A stretch of 64,000 nucleotides of DNA from Cololabis saira (Eukaryota; Chordata; Actinopteri; Beloniformes; Belonidae), in NCBI RefSeq assembly GCF_033807715.1, contig NC_084597.1, positions 5,164,666-5,228,665 on the forward strand, read 5' to 3'. This document shows positions 23,175-34,899 of the stretch, piece after piece (position 1 is the first letter of the stretch; each line of letters opens with the position of its first letter). The notes beneath the pieces were generated by a model. It saw nothing but the letters and a program-made list of their open reading frames with translations, did not search any database and had not been told where the DNA came from. A program made the position numbers and the translations under genes.

Positions 23175-23681
23175 CCATCTAACTGAACTTGGCGGTATCA
23201 TGACCAACAACTTCACAGCCTATAGCACATTAACGTTTGTTCTAAGGAGTGGCGGCCATGAGACACGTTACTATTGAGTTAAATCCAGCCATTAAAAATA
23301 TTTAATCTGTCCTCCAACACCCACTGTGCAGACCTCAGAGTCTCTCATGACGCAAAACACCTTTGTGAAGATAGTCCACACTAAAAACTGTCTCCTCTTT
23401 TTAAAAATGGCACTAAAGCTTTGAATTGTCAGCGTCACCTTTTTTTTTCTTCTGTGTTTTGTGTATATTCAGTGACAAATATGTAATAGTGCATGTTTTT
23501 CATTGAGTATACTTGATTCAGTGCTCCGGAAAAACTTTATGAACACTTTTTAAGTCTGATTCAAAATGATTTCTGCAGAATTGAGGCCACTGAAAAGTCC
23601 TTTCTTGATTGTGAGAGGAAGGATGAATATTTGGAGCGTTTTTGAATACAAAAGGTGTCACCTTGGAAGGGAAAAAGTTCT
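23175..23681. other. unassigned intergenic sequence
   Basis: No gene or repeat recognised. Confidence 0.5.
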
Positions 23682-23817
23682 GAACATTTTTCAAATAATC
23701 CTTTTCACAAAAAAGTTAAATGGTAGAACTTACAAAACTTTAAAAAATAGCTTATCCGTTTAAAATGTTCTTCACTTCCAGAAAAAAACAACCTGTTTTA
23801 CACTTTTGGTTGATTAA
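23682..23817 (+). repeat. direct flank duplication, left copy
   Basis: GAACATTTTTCAAATAATCC through GTTTTACACTTTTGGTTGAT. Repeats at 24518-24652 with a few substitutions and a small indel; the microsatellite lies between the copies. Confidence 0.9.
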
Positions 23818-24442
23818 GGAAGGAAGGAAGGAAGGAAGGAAGGAAGGAAGGAAGGAAGGAAGGAAAGGAAGGAAGGAAGGAAAGGAAGGAAGGAAGGAAG
23901 GAAGGAAGGAAGGAAGGAAGGAAGGAAGGAAGGAAGGAAGGAAGGAAGGAAGGAAGGAAGGAAGGAAGGAAGGAAGGAAGGAAGGAAGGAAGGAAGGACC
24001 GAACGAACGAACGAACGAACGAACGAACGAACGAACGAACGAACGAACGAACGAACGAACGAACGAACGAACGAACGAACGAACGAACGAACGAACGAAC
24101 GAACGAACGAACGAACGAACGAACGAACGAACGAACGAACGAACGAACGAACGAACGAACGAACGAACGAACGAACGAACGAACGAACGAACGAACGAAC
24201 GAACGAACGAACGAACGAACGAACGAACGAACGAACGAACGAACGAACGAACGAACGAACGAACGAACGAACGAACGAACGAACGAACGAACGAACGAAC
24301 GAACGAACGAACGAACGAACGAACGAACGAACGAACGAACGAACGAACGAACGAACGAACGAACGAACGAACGAACGAACGAACGAACGAACGAACGAAC
24401 GAACGAACGAACGAACGAACGAACGAACGAACGAACGAACGA

Positions 24443-24502
<60 letters not shown>

Positions 24503-24505
24503 AAA
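23818..24505 (+). repeat. (GGAA)n-(GAAC)110-(GAAA)n compound microsatellite
   Basis: GGAA units at 23818-23998, then 440 bp of perfect GAAC (24001-24440, 110 units, no interruption), then GAAA to about 24505. The right edge reads AAAAATTCCCATTGATGA, which matches the sequence just outside the array in the microsatellite MITE (AAAAATTCCCGTTGATGA at 59397). Open frames of NERT, SFVR or EGRK repeats are artefacts. Confidence 0.95.
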
Positions 24506-24517
24506 ATTCCCATTGAT

Positions 24518-24652
24518 GAACATTTTTCAAATAATCCTTTTCACAAAAAAGTTAAATGGAACTTACAAAACTTAAAAAATGCCTTATCCATTTTAAATTT
24601 TCTTCACATCCAGAAAAAAACAACCTGTTTTACACTTTTGGTTGATTTATTA
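24518..24652 (+). repeat. direct flank duplication, right copy
   Basis: Second copy of 23682-23817, offset 836 bp. It retains the same order, from CATTTTTCAAATAATCC to TTTTGGTTGAT. Confidence 0.9.
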
Positions 24653-25920
24653 ATGTGATCAACTTCAGAATGAAATGCCAATGTATTTTTTTATCTTTTG
24701 TTCGGAGCTTGTATCTTCATTTTGAGTTAAATACATATAATAATGTGCATTTCATTATAATGTATTCCCTGAAAGTCAAATCCTGCGTGTCCGCCTGATG
24801 GAAGACAGAGGTTTTTATGAGCTTTGTACGTGGGAACAATAGCGTGATCGTCCTTGAAATTTATGAAACCAAGAATAGCATCCAATGAAACTGATATCCT
24901 TGTCTGTCTTGTTTTAAAAGGCTGAACTGTGCTGCTTCTCGGAGTGAGACCAAAGCCGCCCATGCTTGAAATAAAACGAATTATTCTCGCAAAGACCAGC
25001 TGAGTCTGGTTTGTTTATTTAAACCCTAAGAAGTTTCACAGTCTCAGAGGACGCGCAGTATACCGAGCAGATGTGATTCCTCTAAGCATGCCTGGTTGGA
25101 GATTTCTGCTCTGGGCTGGAGTGTGTTTTGCAGATGCCAAGCTTGACTGACATCTCCTTGATCCTCTTATATTTGTACATTTCATGTTCCGTTAAACCCG
25201 GGGGAACAACATTTATAAGCTTTGATTCTGCTGAATAGATGGAGTCTGGGGGCCTTAAACTGAAAATAAGATCTAATCACCAAATTTTTACATTCCTGGG
25301 TGGGGGTAAATCCATAAAGCAAGAGACACACATTACAGTGAGTGGTAGTGCAACAGGTAAAAAACCTCAATTTCTACAGGAGGGGAATAAAAAGTGAAAA
25401 CTGTTGTTGAATAGCGCATAATATTCGACATAATTCAATAGGCAGCAGCTCGGTCCATAGTGGGATACGATTTATTATCCTCATATGCACCTCACTGATA
25501 TTGCTTTAGATGATGTAGGACTTATTTTGGTGGAATATCCAATATGATTAAACAGTTTGAATGATATCGTGGAAGTGGTAAAGTGATGCATGGCCGTGCC
25601 GCTATCCTCTGGAGAGCGAGGAGCTCCGGTGCTGAGGTTTGTTCAGTCCCAAGAGAGAGTGGCTCAGGCATCCCACGCACTGAATTAGTCAGTACTTAAC
25701 CCTGACAGTTTCTTCTAGCCTCCTGTTTTTCCACTAATTACCATCCCATCCCTGCCAGTAATTAAGTCATCCCACAGCGGGGGTCTTTTTTTTTTTACCA
25801 CCAGGTTGAAATGGAAAGGGGGTTATAAAGTCCCAGCCCTCAGTGGTTGGATCTCCCCAGACCATTCAGGTTACAAATGCAAGACAGCACCAAGCAGACT
25901 TTTTAACTTTTGAGGTGAGA
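24653..25920. other. unassigned, apparently single-copy sequence
   Basis: No repeat signature and no convincing exon; one of the longer stretches free of recognisable transposons. Confidence 0.5.
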
Positions 25921-25924
25921 TGAT

Positions 25925-26000
25925 GGCCACGGTTACATGATGTTTTTTTAACTCGGAATTAATTATTCAGAATTAAATCATTCAGAATTAAACTTTTTCT
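25925..26000 (+). mobile_element. PIF/Harbinger-like element end, copy 3 (fragment)
   Basis: GGCCACGGTTACATGATG and GAATTAATTATTCAG match the left ends at 4418 and 36402. Truncated after about 75 bp. Confidence 0.75.
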
Positions 26001-26860
26001 CCGATTTTTTTCCAGTTCCAGTCGCGGTACTGCAACAAAAAATCCCATGTGGCCCAGAAAGCTTTTTTCCCATAGACTGCAATAGTAAAAGAGAAGCCTC
26101 TAAAACTGTTCACAGGAACCTCCAGCTGTAATCCCCGGCAATTACTAATCTTTGTATTCTATATTTTTAAGTCATGGACTTTATATCCGTCAAAAATGTT
26201 TTATAACGGCCAGAAAAGTCAAAGAAAAGTCTCTTTCTGGCTGTGACGTCACGGCCGACGTCACAGCCGTGTCCGTGCATTCCACGGATGTTTATATTAA
26301 TATATATTATGTAATTATATTATATTAATACATTAATAATATATGTAATACTATACATGTAATAATATACATTAATTAAGATATTATATTAATACATATT
26401 ATATGAATACTCGCGTCATTGCCCCGGGGCATGATGGGAGGCCCCAGAGCATCATGGGAGTGACTCAACTGCGCATGCTCTATGGGCCGCTTAACGCGGA
26501 AGTAAACCCGGAAGTCAGGAACTTTTTCGGCGTATGCGCTGAGTGAGCAATTTACATTGAAATGAATGGGCGGCCATTTTCCTGTCTCCTAACCAGTTAT
26601 TTAATACATCCATGGGCTCGGCTCGTTGCTGCCGCACCTCACGTTCCAGCCCCGTATTTGAACAGGAAATATGCAAATTCAACGATTTTGACTATAGAAA
26701 TGTTCGAAATTAATCATACATAAAGATTAGTGGACAAATATTAATATTTATTTGATGTTATTATTATTATTCTTTTTACTTGTCATGATGACAGGTGAGA
26801 CTCTGCCTCACCTGCCTCCCCTAACCGCACGCCCTTGAATACTAGTATTAATATGTTGCA
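26001..26860. other. probable old repeat, unclassified
   Basis: Contains TGACGTCACGGCCGACGTCA (26244-26263), an AT-rich block (26290-26410), CCCCGGGGCATGATGGGAGG and AACGCGGAAGTAAACCCGG. The flavour is that of teleost DNA-transposon interior, but no paired TIRs were found. Confidence 0.35.
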
Positions 26861-27022
26861 GAACTACCGTCATATAATTCATGCAACAGCTGAAAAAACA
26901 CTAACCCAAATCAATATCAGAATCAAATCGAATCAGATCGAATCAAAGCGTAATAATCGACTCTGAATCTTAAGAATCGGAATCGAATCGATTATTGACA
27001 TTTGAATCGATACCCAGCCCTA
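26861..27022 (-). mobile_element. hAT MITE (GATCGATT family), inverted fragment
   Basis: Ends ATTTGAATCGATACCCAGCCCTA at 27022 in degraded form; it is the reverse complement of the left end at 12403. Truncated inward; no partner terminus found. Confidence 0.75.
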
Positions 27023-27030
27023 GTCAGCAC

Positions 27031-27610
27031 TTTGAATAAATTAAGAAATAATAAGATTGCGTGGCTCTACTGGCCTTCATTGACACCAATTGGCCACCAA
27101 AGGGTCACACATCTGTTTTAAAAGGAGCACGGCTTCAAAACTTTTATTATGTTCTCTTCAGTCACTGCTAACCAAAAAGTGTTTCCCCAAGATTTCAGCC
27201 TGAGTAGGGTCATATTCATTTGATTAAATTTGGTGATTAATAAAAGATGACACAAGCTTTGTTATAATGTAATGTAATGTTTTCCGGTAATGTTGTTGTT
27301 AATGTAATTTTGTTGCAACAAAAGACTTCATAAGGTTTTCTTAATGATAAAACATTTGGGTTTGGGGATCTAGGTACCAGGCTTTATACTCCAGACATGG
27401 ATGTTGGCATTATGACATACCTTTTTCGACATAATAGACTACTTTGTTGCAAGTTTGCTTTCTTTTAACTCTGTTTCACACAGAAACCATGACTGAAAAT
27501 GTTCTGTACCGTACTTGATAAGTAATCTTTTCTGATTCTGACTTAGACCGCTTCTACAGAGTTTGAGCCTACAGGTGGAGCTGGAGAGGAGGTTGGATTT
27601 TAAGATGGTT
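27031..27610. other. unassigned intergenic sequence
   Basis: No gene or repeat recognised. Confidence 0.5.
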
Positions 27611-27612
27611 AG

Positions 27613-27615
<3 letters not shown>

Positions 27616-27678
<63 letters not shown>

Positions 27679-27679
27679 T
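27616..27679. repeat. (AAT)n microsatellite
   Basis: Pure AAT/TAA tract directly abutting the left end of composite element copy B. Confidence 0.95.
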
Positions 27680-27680
27680 T

Positions 27681-28420
27681 GAATGGGCCCTCGCAACGCA
27701 ATTTGCACCAATTAAGGTCAAGGACTCAAAACTAAGTCCGATGACACCACCCATGACTCTTTATGTCAAATCATTTAAAAGTTATGGCAGAAAATAGGAA
27801 CTATCAAATATCGACAAATCAGAAGAGGGGCCGCGTTTAATTTGCACCAATGAAGGTCACGTACTCAAAACCGAGTCCGATGACACCACCCACGGCTCTC
27901 TATGTCAACCATTCAAAAGTTATAACAGAAGATGGGGACAACCAATCAGAAAAAGGGGCGGGGGGGCTAATTCAGGCCAATAAAGGTCAAGGACTCAATA
28001 CAGAGTCTGATGACACCACCCACGATTCTCTATGTCAAACCATTCAAAAGTTATAGCAGAAAATAGGGACAACCAATCAGAAGAAGGGGCTGTGCTAATG
28101 TTCACCAATTATGGTCAAGCACTCAATACCGAGTCTGATGACACCCCCCACGACTCTTTATGTCAAACCATTCAAAAGTTATGGCAGAGAAAAGTTTTCT
28201 AGGGGGCGCTGTTGAGCCATTAGGCCACGCCTATTAATGCAAACCATGAGATATCAAATTTATCGCCAGGCCTGGCTTGCGTGCAAAATTTGGTGACTTT
28301 GGGGCACGTTTAGGGGGGCAAAAAGGCCCTCATTTCGTCAGAAGAATAAAGAATAAGAAAAAGAATAAAGAATTCCTACAGATACAATAGGGCCATCGCA
28401 CTGTCAGTGCTCGAGCCCTA
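27681..28420 (+). mobile_element. composite tandem-repeat element, copy B
   Basis: Starts GAATGGGCCCTCGCA (shortened head). It has about four 128-bp-type units with CCAATCAGAAGAAGGGGC, then the 3' module with CTAGGGGGCGCTGTTGAGCC and TTTGGTGACTTTGGGGC. It ends in the hairpin TAGGGCC...GAGCCCTA at 28388-28420. Non-coding. Confidence 0.82.
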
Positions 28421-29553
<1,133 letters not shown>

Positions 29554-29719
29554 GGGGACTACAACCCATCATGGCAGCCGTGGCAAAGACTACAAAACCC
29601 ATAGGTAGCAGCTGCAGGAGATGAGCTGATTGCTGGGATGCAGACAGCAGAAAAGAGCAGAGAGAGTTTGGTGGAGTCGAGGAAGATGTCAGCCGACGGA
29701 AAAGCTCCCAACCATATAT

Positions 29720-30570
29720 TAGGGCTGTCCAAGTTAACGCGTTAACGACGCGTTAACTTCACGTCCTCTTAACGCCGACAATTTTTTTAACGCACGATTA
29801 AAAAAAAAGGCATGATATCATTTCTGGCGCTCGTCGGCACCCGTAGCCTGATTAAAAGTATGGTGGATTGAAAGATGGAGAATTAAAAGAGACTTTTGAA
29901 CGGTTAGTTCACTTTCAAAAAGATGCCAGATGGTTCGCTGGACAAGACTGAAGTTATTTGCATCTACCGTCCATTTGAAATGAATTACCATCAAAGTTAA
30001 TGTAAAATCAACGCAGAGCCTACGCCGTAGCTACGCGACACGCACCGTACGGTGCGTGTCGCGTAGCTAGGGCGTAGGCTCTGCATTGGTGTAACGCGGA
30101 ACCATAAATCAGCCTAAAGAGCGCAGCGTGCCACGCCCCCCACCCCTGGTCAAAAGCAGACAACGCTGTAGCAGCTTGCAAAATAGGACGAGTCAAATCA
30201 AACTTTATTTGTTAACCGCTTTTCTTACCAAATAAAAATTGCAATGCAAAGCGCTTTACATAAAACATAAAACTCAAGTTTATGGTTGTTAGTTTATGGT
30301 TGAGCACTGAGGATCAGGTGAGGAATGTTGCATTCAGGTCAAAAGCTTTTTTTGTGGAAAGTTGAATAAACATTGGCATAAAGCAGTATATTTGCCCTTT
30401 CTCATGTTGTTAACAGTATTAAAAACATTTAAAAAAAAATACCTTGAGGTAATTTAGAACAGCACAAAATGTGTGAAGAAATTTGCAATAAATATGCAAT
30501 TAATCACATAGTTAATTACAGAAATCATGGATTAATTAAGATAAAAAAATTTAATCGTTGGCCAGCACTA
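29720..30570 (+). mobile_element. hAT MITE (TAGGGCTGTCCAAGTTAACGCG family)
   Basis: Left TIR TAGGGCTGTCCAAGTTAAC. The right end, TTTAATCGTTGGCCAGCACTA, is a diverged inverted copy. Flanks CCATATAT and GTATATAT match 6 of 8 and lie in a TA-rich target. The left part is CpG-rich with repeated TTAACG. A palindromic MITE is nested at 30010-30114, and an L2/SINE-tail-like piece (CAAATCAAACTTTATTTG) lies at 30194-30270. The segment 30322-30393 recurs at 32037-32108. Confidence 0.75.
30010..30114. mobile_element. palindromic Harbinger-like MITE, nested
   Basis: The core 30013-30084 is a 72-bp palindrome centred on GTAC (30047-30050), with one mismatch between 34-bp arms. The right arm continues to AACCATAAATCAGCC and is followed by TAA. 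The left outer arm is missing. Such a sequence can extrude as a cruciform. Confidence 0.85.

Positions 30571-30618
<48 letters not shown>
30571..30618. repeat. (TA)n microsatellite
   Basis: TA tract immediately right of the hAT terminus at 30570. Confidence 0.95.
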
Positions 30619-30621
<3 letters not shown>

Positions 30622-31197
30622 TGCTGAACTGCGTCAATTTACACAGGGTGGATCAAGCAAGAAGTCTGAAACAAGAAGCGCGTAGAGGATGTCGTCTATA
30701 CTTCAAATCAAACTCCAGGAGAGTCTCCAACTCTCCACCTCCTCCACTGACCTCACGTCAACCTGTGAAGTCTGAGCATCAACAAGTCAGAGCATTTCCA
30801 CAAGAAACTTCAACTACATACATGCTTAGAAGTCTGAAACAGCATTTTATTTGACACCGACTATCCCTTTTCATAAGGATGAGAAAAGGGCAAAACAGTG
30901 TGAGAAATACATATTTAGACGTGCAGACTGCCGTGTGATCTGATCCGTCGAGTTAACATGTAATCTCACTGATCCAACTGAACTGGCAGTCGTCAGAAGA
31001 ACTCCGCTTGTGAAACGCTCCAGGTAACACCTGACCTCTTGGAAGAGGATGAAACAAAAGTGCAGCATAGCAAGACCACAAGGTGAGACTTTACACGGGG
31101 CAGAAGAAGGGAAGCTGGGGACAAGTTTATACGAGAAAGCCAGAAACATCCAGAAATCCATCTGGTACGTGAAACCACAAACCCAATGAGGACCAGT
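30619..31197. other. unassigned intergenic sequence
   Basis: No repeat recognised. A 114-codon minus frame (30871-31215) has no domain-like features and is not called. Confidence 0.5.
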
Positions 31198-31330
31198 GTT
31201 GGGGTAGTTACTCAAAAAAAGTAATCCATTACATATTACTAGTTACTTTTAAAAAAAAGTAATCCCTTACACTACTTAGTTACTGGTTGCTGAAAGTAAC
31301 TAGTTACATTACTTTTGGATTACTCCGCAA
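31198..31330 (+). mobile_element. hAT-type element end (AGTGTTGGGGTAGTTACTC)
   Basis: AGTGTTGGGGTAGTTAC followed by repeated AGTTACTTTT/GTAATCC blocks, the known style of a teleost hAT terminus. The opposite end is not seen. Confidence 0.6.
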
Positions 31331-31377
31331 TATCACCTGAGCTGCACCATAACACGATTGCCAATGAACAACATATA

Positions 31378-31721
31378 CAGGGCTGTCTCAGAAAATTAGA
31401 ATATTGTGATTTTACAAAAACAAAAATGTCATCCATTCTGGATTCATTACAAATCAACTGAAATATTGCAAGCCTTTTATTATTTTAATATTGCTGATCA
31501 TGGTTTACAGTTTAAGAAAACTCAAATATCCTATCTCAAAAAATTAGAATATTCTGGGAATCTTAATCTTAAAATGTAAGCCATAATCAGCAATATTAAA
31601 ATAATAAAAAAAGGCTTGCAATATTTCAGTTGGTTTGTAATGAATCCAGAATGTATGACATTTTTGTTTTTTTTAATTGCATAACAGAAAATAAAGAACC
31701 TTATTTTCTGAGACAGTCCTG
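31378..31721. mobile_element. mariner-like fold-back MITE with TA target
   Basis: Begins CAGGGCTGTCTCAGAAAATT and ends TTTTCTGAGACAGTCCTG, flanked by TA (31376-31377 and 31722-31723). The two halves are long inverted repeats (about 145 bp each), sharing ATGTCAT...ATTCTGGATTCATTAC and CTGAAATATTGCAAGCC. Non-coding; the TA target and long TIRs point to a Tc1/mariner-superfamily nonautonomous element. Confidence 0.88.
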
Positions 31722-31789
31722 TAGTTGGAACCTTATTACTGCAGTGCCCAGATCAGCACCTGAAGTCCTGTAAAATCCTGTAAAATCCC

Positions 31790-32112
31790 GTAAGATTACG
31801 TAAAATCCCGTTTTGATCCCACTTAGGAGAAGGGGATATTTTTTGAGCCTTTTATTTTCCTCCATATGAGGTTAGGCATAATTACATGGGACAACTAACT
31901 GACCTATGCACTTCTTGTACAATGTTTGTGATGCATATGGTTAATTGTTTTACATTGAGCTGCTTAAAAAAACAAGGAATCTTAAGTTAGTCTTGACAAG
32001 TGTAAAGTTGGGGACTACATTGTGTTTGTATTTATGAAGAATGTTACATTCAGGTCAAAAGCTTTTTTTGTGGAAAGTTGAATAAGCATTGGCATAAAGC
32101 AGCATATTTTTA
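31790..32112 (+). mobile_element. fragment related to the hAT at 29720-30570
   Basis: GTTACATTCAGGTCAAAAGC and TTGGCATAAAGCAGCATATT (32041-32108) duplicate 30322-30393. The relationship of 31790-32036 is uncertain. It is cut off at 32112 by composite element copy C. Confidence 0.5.
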
Positions 32113-32524
32113 TGAGAAAAGTAATGCGGGTCGTCGGAGGATGGAGACCGCACATTTTGATGTATAACACACCTGGGTGCACATTATGGCTCGGGCCGCA
32201 TTAACGGCCGAAGAAATGGCATAAATTGCGCCAAAATTACACGATTCATTAAAAATGGCCGACTTCCTGTTCCTGTTCCTGCACCAAGAGACTTTTCTTT
32301 AAGTTGCGACATGATACAGGTGTGTACCGGTTTTCGTGAATGTACGTCTAACCGTATCGTGGGGCTTGAGGCACAAAGTTTTCTAGGGGGCGCTGTTGAG
32401 CCGTTAGGCCACGCCCATTAATTCAAACTATTAAATATCAAATTTTTCACCAGGCCAGGCTTGCGTGCAAAATTTGGTGACTTTTGGGGCAAAAAAGGCC
32501 CTCATTTCGTCGGAAGAAAAATTA
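32113..32524 (+). mobile_element. composite tandem-repeat element, copy C (3' module only)
   Basis: Runs from AGAAAAGTAATGCGGGTCG through TATAACACACCTGGGTGCAC and CTAGGGGGCGCTGTTGAGCC to GTCGGAAGAAAAATT. Lacks the 128-bp units and the terminal hairpin. Confidence 0.8.
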
Positions 32525-33060
32525 AAAATCAGTAATTATATATGTTGACTGACAGGAGAAAAAGATGTGGGAAAGTGAAGAGAATAGATGTGTCAAAACT
32601 ACAAACATAAATGGGGGGAAAAAATAAAATGAGAAAAAAGCTGAAGGACATTACAAATTTCAAAGCTCTGGCTTTGATAGATGATTTAAATTACAAGGCG
32701 TTATGAGTTTACATGTGCTAATTAGATTTGATTATTCATGTGCGTCTTAGTTGTGATCAGATGGTTACTAATAGTCCAGTGGAATAATTAGCGTCATGAA
32801 GGGAAGGCTCAGTTGAAGATGCATGATGAGCCTGCATTAAATATAACCTTGTCAAACCTTGCACCAAACAATACCTGTTGGTGAATAAAGGTACACTTAT
32901 TATATGCATGATATAATAACCAAGATAACAGTTATCTTTTAGTTCAGTAGAAATTTAGATTTAATTGAAATAAAGTTGAGACAATGCATGAACCTCCAGT
33001 ACATGTATATTAATCTGCTCTTTACTGAATGTATGTATACAACAATATCTTATATCAAAT
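32525..33060. other. unassigned intergenic sequence
   Basis: No gene or repeat recognised. Confidence 0.5.
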
Positions 33061-33082
33061 ATTATATAATAATAATAATATA

Positions 33083-33152
<70 letters not shown>

Positions 33153-33188
33153 TTAATTAATTAAAATGTAATTACATTGAATTTAATT

Positions 33189-33220
<32 letters not shown>

Positions 33221-33300
33221 TAATTATAATAATATATATTATAATTATAATAATAATATAATATAATATATAATCATATAATAATATTATATTATATCAA
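33061..33300. repeat. AT-rich block with (TA)n tracts
   Basis: TA tracts at about 33092-33146 and 33198-33218, separated by AATTAAATT-type sequence. Confidence 0.9.
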
Positions 33301-33627
33301 TATCAAAATGTAATTTTTTCTATATATTTTTGTTTTTAAATGTGGGATCACTGGTATGTTTGGTACATATTGAGACACATATGCGAGATGACAATTACAC
33401 ATTGTAGGAATTTACAGTATGACGTTGTGAAAAGTGTTATTTTAGCGCTGAAGTGTCTCGAGGCAGTTTATTGAGACGCAACATAAAATGAATAGTTAAA
33501 ATGAAACGAGTTGGGAAAGAAAAAAAACTTAACTGTCATTAACGGATATGGCCGAACCAGTACTAACCAGATTATTGGAAGCAGCAGCAAACGTAATCAC
33601 TCTTGAAAGCCACATCAGGCATGTTTT
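33301..33627. other. unassigned intergenic sequence
   Basis: No gene or repeat recognised. Confidence 0.5.
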
Positions 33628-33635
33628 ATCCACTC

Positions 33636-34891
33636 TAGGGCTGCAGCTATCGAATATTTTAGTAATCGAGTATTCTACTGAAAATTCCATCGATTAATCG
33701 AGTAATCAAAAACGAATCATAAAATGACCCCGATATGTCAACACACATTTAAAAAACATGTTCATTTCAAATACTTATGTCACTGACAACAGCACTCAAG
33801 CCAGGATATTCCAGTTTAAAAAGAGGAGTTGCAGCCCTCAACTGATGTTTATGTTGTCATTTTTTGTTTTGGTCTGAAGCTCCACCCTCCACCTATCTCC
33901 CAATCACCAAGTCAGTATTGTTTCTGAAGCTCCACCCTCCACCTATCTCCCAATCACCAAGTCAGTATTGTTTCTGAAGCTCCACCCTCCACCTATCTCC
34001 CAATCACCAAGTCAGTATTGTTTCTGAAGCTCCACCCTCCACCTATCTCCCAATCACCAAGTCAGTATTGTTTCTGAAGCTCCACCCTCCACCTATCTCC
34101 CAATCACCAAGTCAGTATTGTTTCGGCATCCGGGTTGCCAGCTCGGCTCTAATTATGGCAGCCATGGCAGCCTACGTTCCTGCTGCATTCTGCAGCCTAC
34201 CTGGCAACCTCTGGTCGGGGGGAGGAGGGGGAGGGTACACGCCGCTCAACAATATTTTGAAAGTGACTCCGGGGCGCATCGCCCGTTACTGGGGATCGAA
34301 CCGACAGATTTCGCTGAAAATCTCGTAGTGTGAAGCTGGTCCTGCCTGGGACGGACCCCCGAGGACCCAGCTCTCAAACCACCCGGTTAAGTTAAAGTAT
34401 AAGATTTTGAGTTTTGGCAGTGTTCAAAATAAAATTCTGAGACCTGCTGTATTGGAGCACATTAAACACCAGTGCTGCTTGTTTTATCCATCAATGACTA
34501 CAGAGCTAAAACTGAAAACTACCCAGTTAGCTTTATTACGTTTTTATTTTTCTGACATTTTCTGCCTTTTCTTTTAGTTAAAACTGTAGCGGGAACAGAT
34601 GTTTAGAGGAACCCATGTATGTACCGGGTTAGAGGGGGAACATATAGGAGAAGCACTGAACTACATGTATCTCCCACCTGAGCACGGCATTTTACTAAAA
34701 CCAAACAAACGCCTCTTTCTTCTTCCTTTACGTGCGCGGCGTCAGCGCGGTGTGCCGCATTAAATGTAGTCCGGCTGAAATACGATGCTTTGAGCTGGTG
34801 AAATTAAACGATTCCTCGAGGCAGAGAAAATTCCTCGATAATTTTTTGTAATCGAATTACTCGAATTAATCGAGGAATCGTTTCAGCCCTA
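33636..34891 (+). mobile_element. hAT element with internal 50-bp VNTR, complete
   Basis: TIRs TAGGGCTGCAGCTATCGAAT and AATCGTTTCAGCCCTA; perfect TSD ATCCACTC (33628-33635 and 34892-34899). Repeated TAATCGAGTA/TCGAATTAC subterminal motifs at both ends. Five tandem 50-bp units occupy 33876-34125. No transposase is visible; short frames over the VNTR are not genes. A partial second copy lies at 50632-51005 plus 51942-52008. Confidence 0.93.
33876..34125 (+). repeat. 50-bp minisatellite, 5 units
   Basis: Units start GAAGCTCCACCCTCCACC at 33876, 33926, 33976, 34026 and 34076 and appear identical. The last unit ends in TTTCGGCAT. The 50.8-kb copy has four units. Confidence 0.95.
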
Positions 34892-34899
34892 ATCCACTC

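Noticed and set aside
23752..24658. Open frames of up to 297 codons with NERT or SFVR repeats
   Set aside because: Perfect GAAC repeat read in every frame; not a repeat protein.
30871..31215. 114-codon minus-strand frame
   Set aside because: No recognisable motif, flanked by transposons, and overlapped by another frame on the same strand.
33876..34125. Regular 50-bp repeats, considered as a CRISPR array
   Set aside because: Units are contiguous with no unique spacers; it is a minisatellite inside a hAT element in a vertebrate genome.
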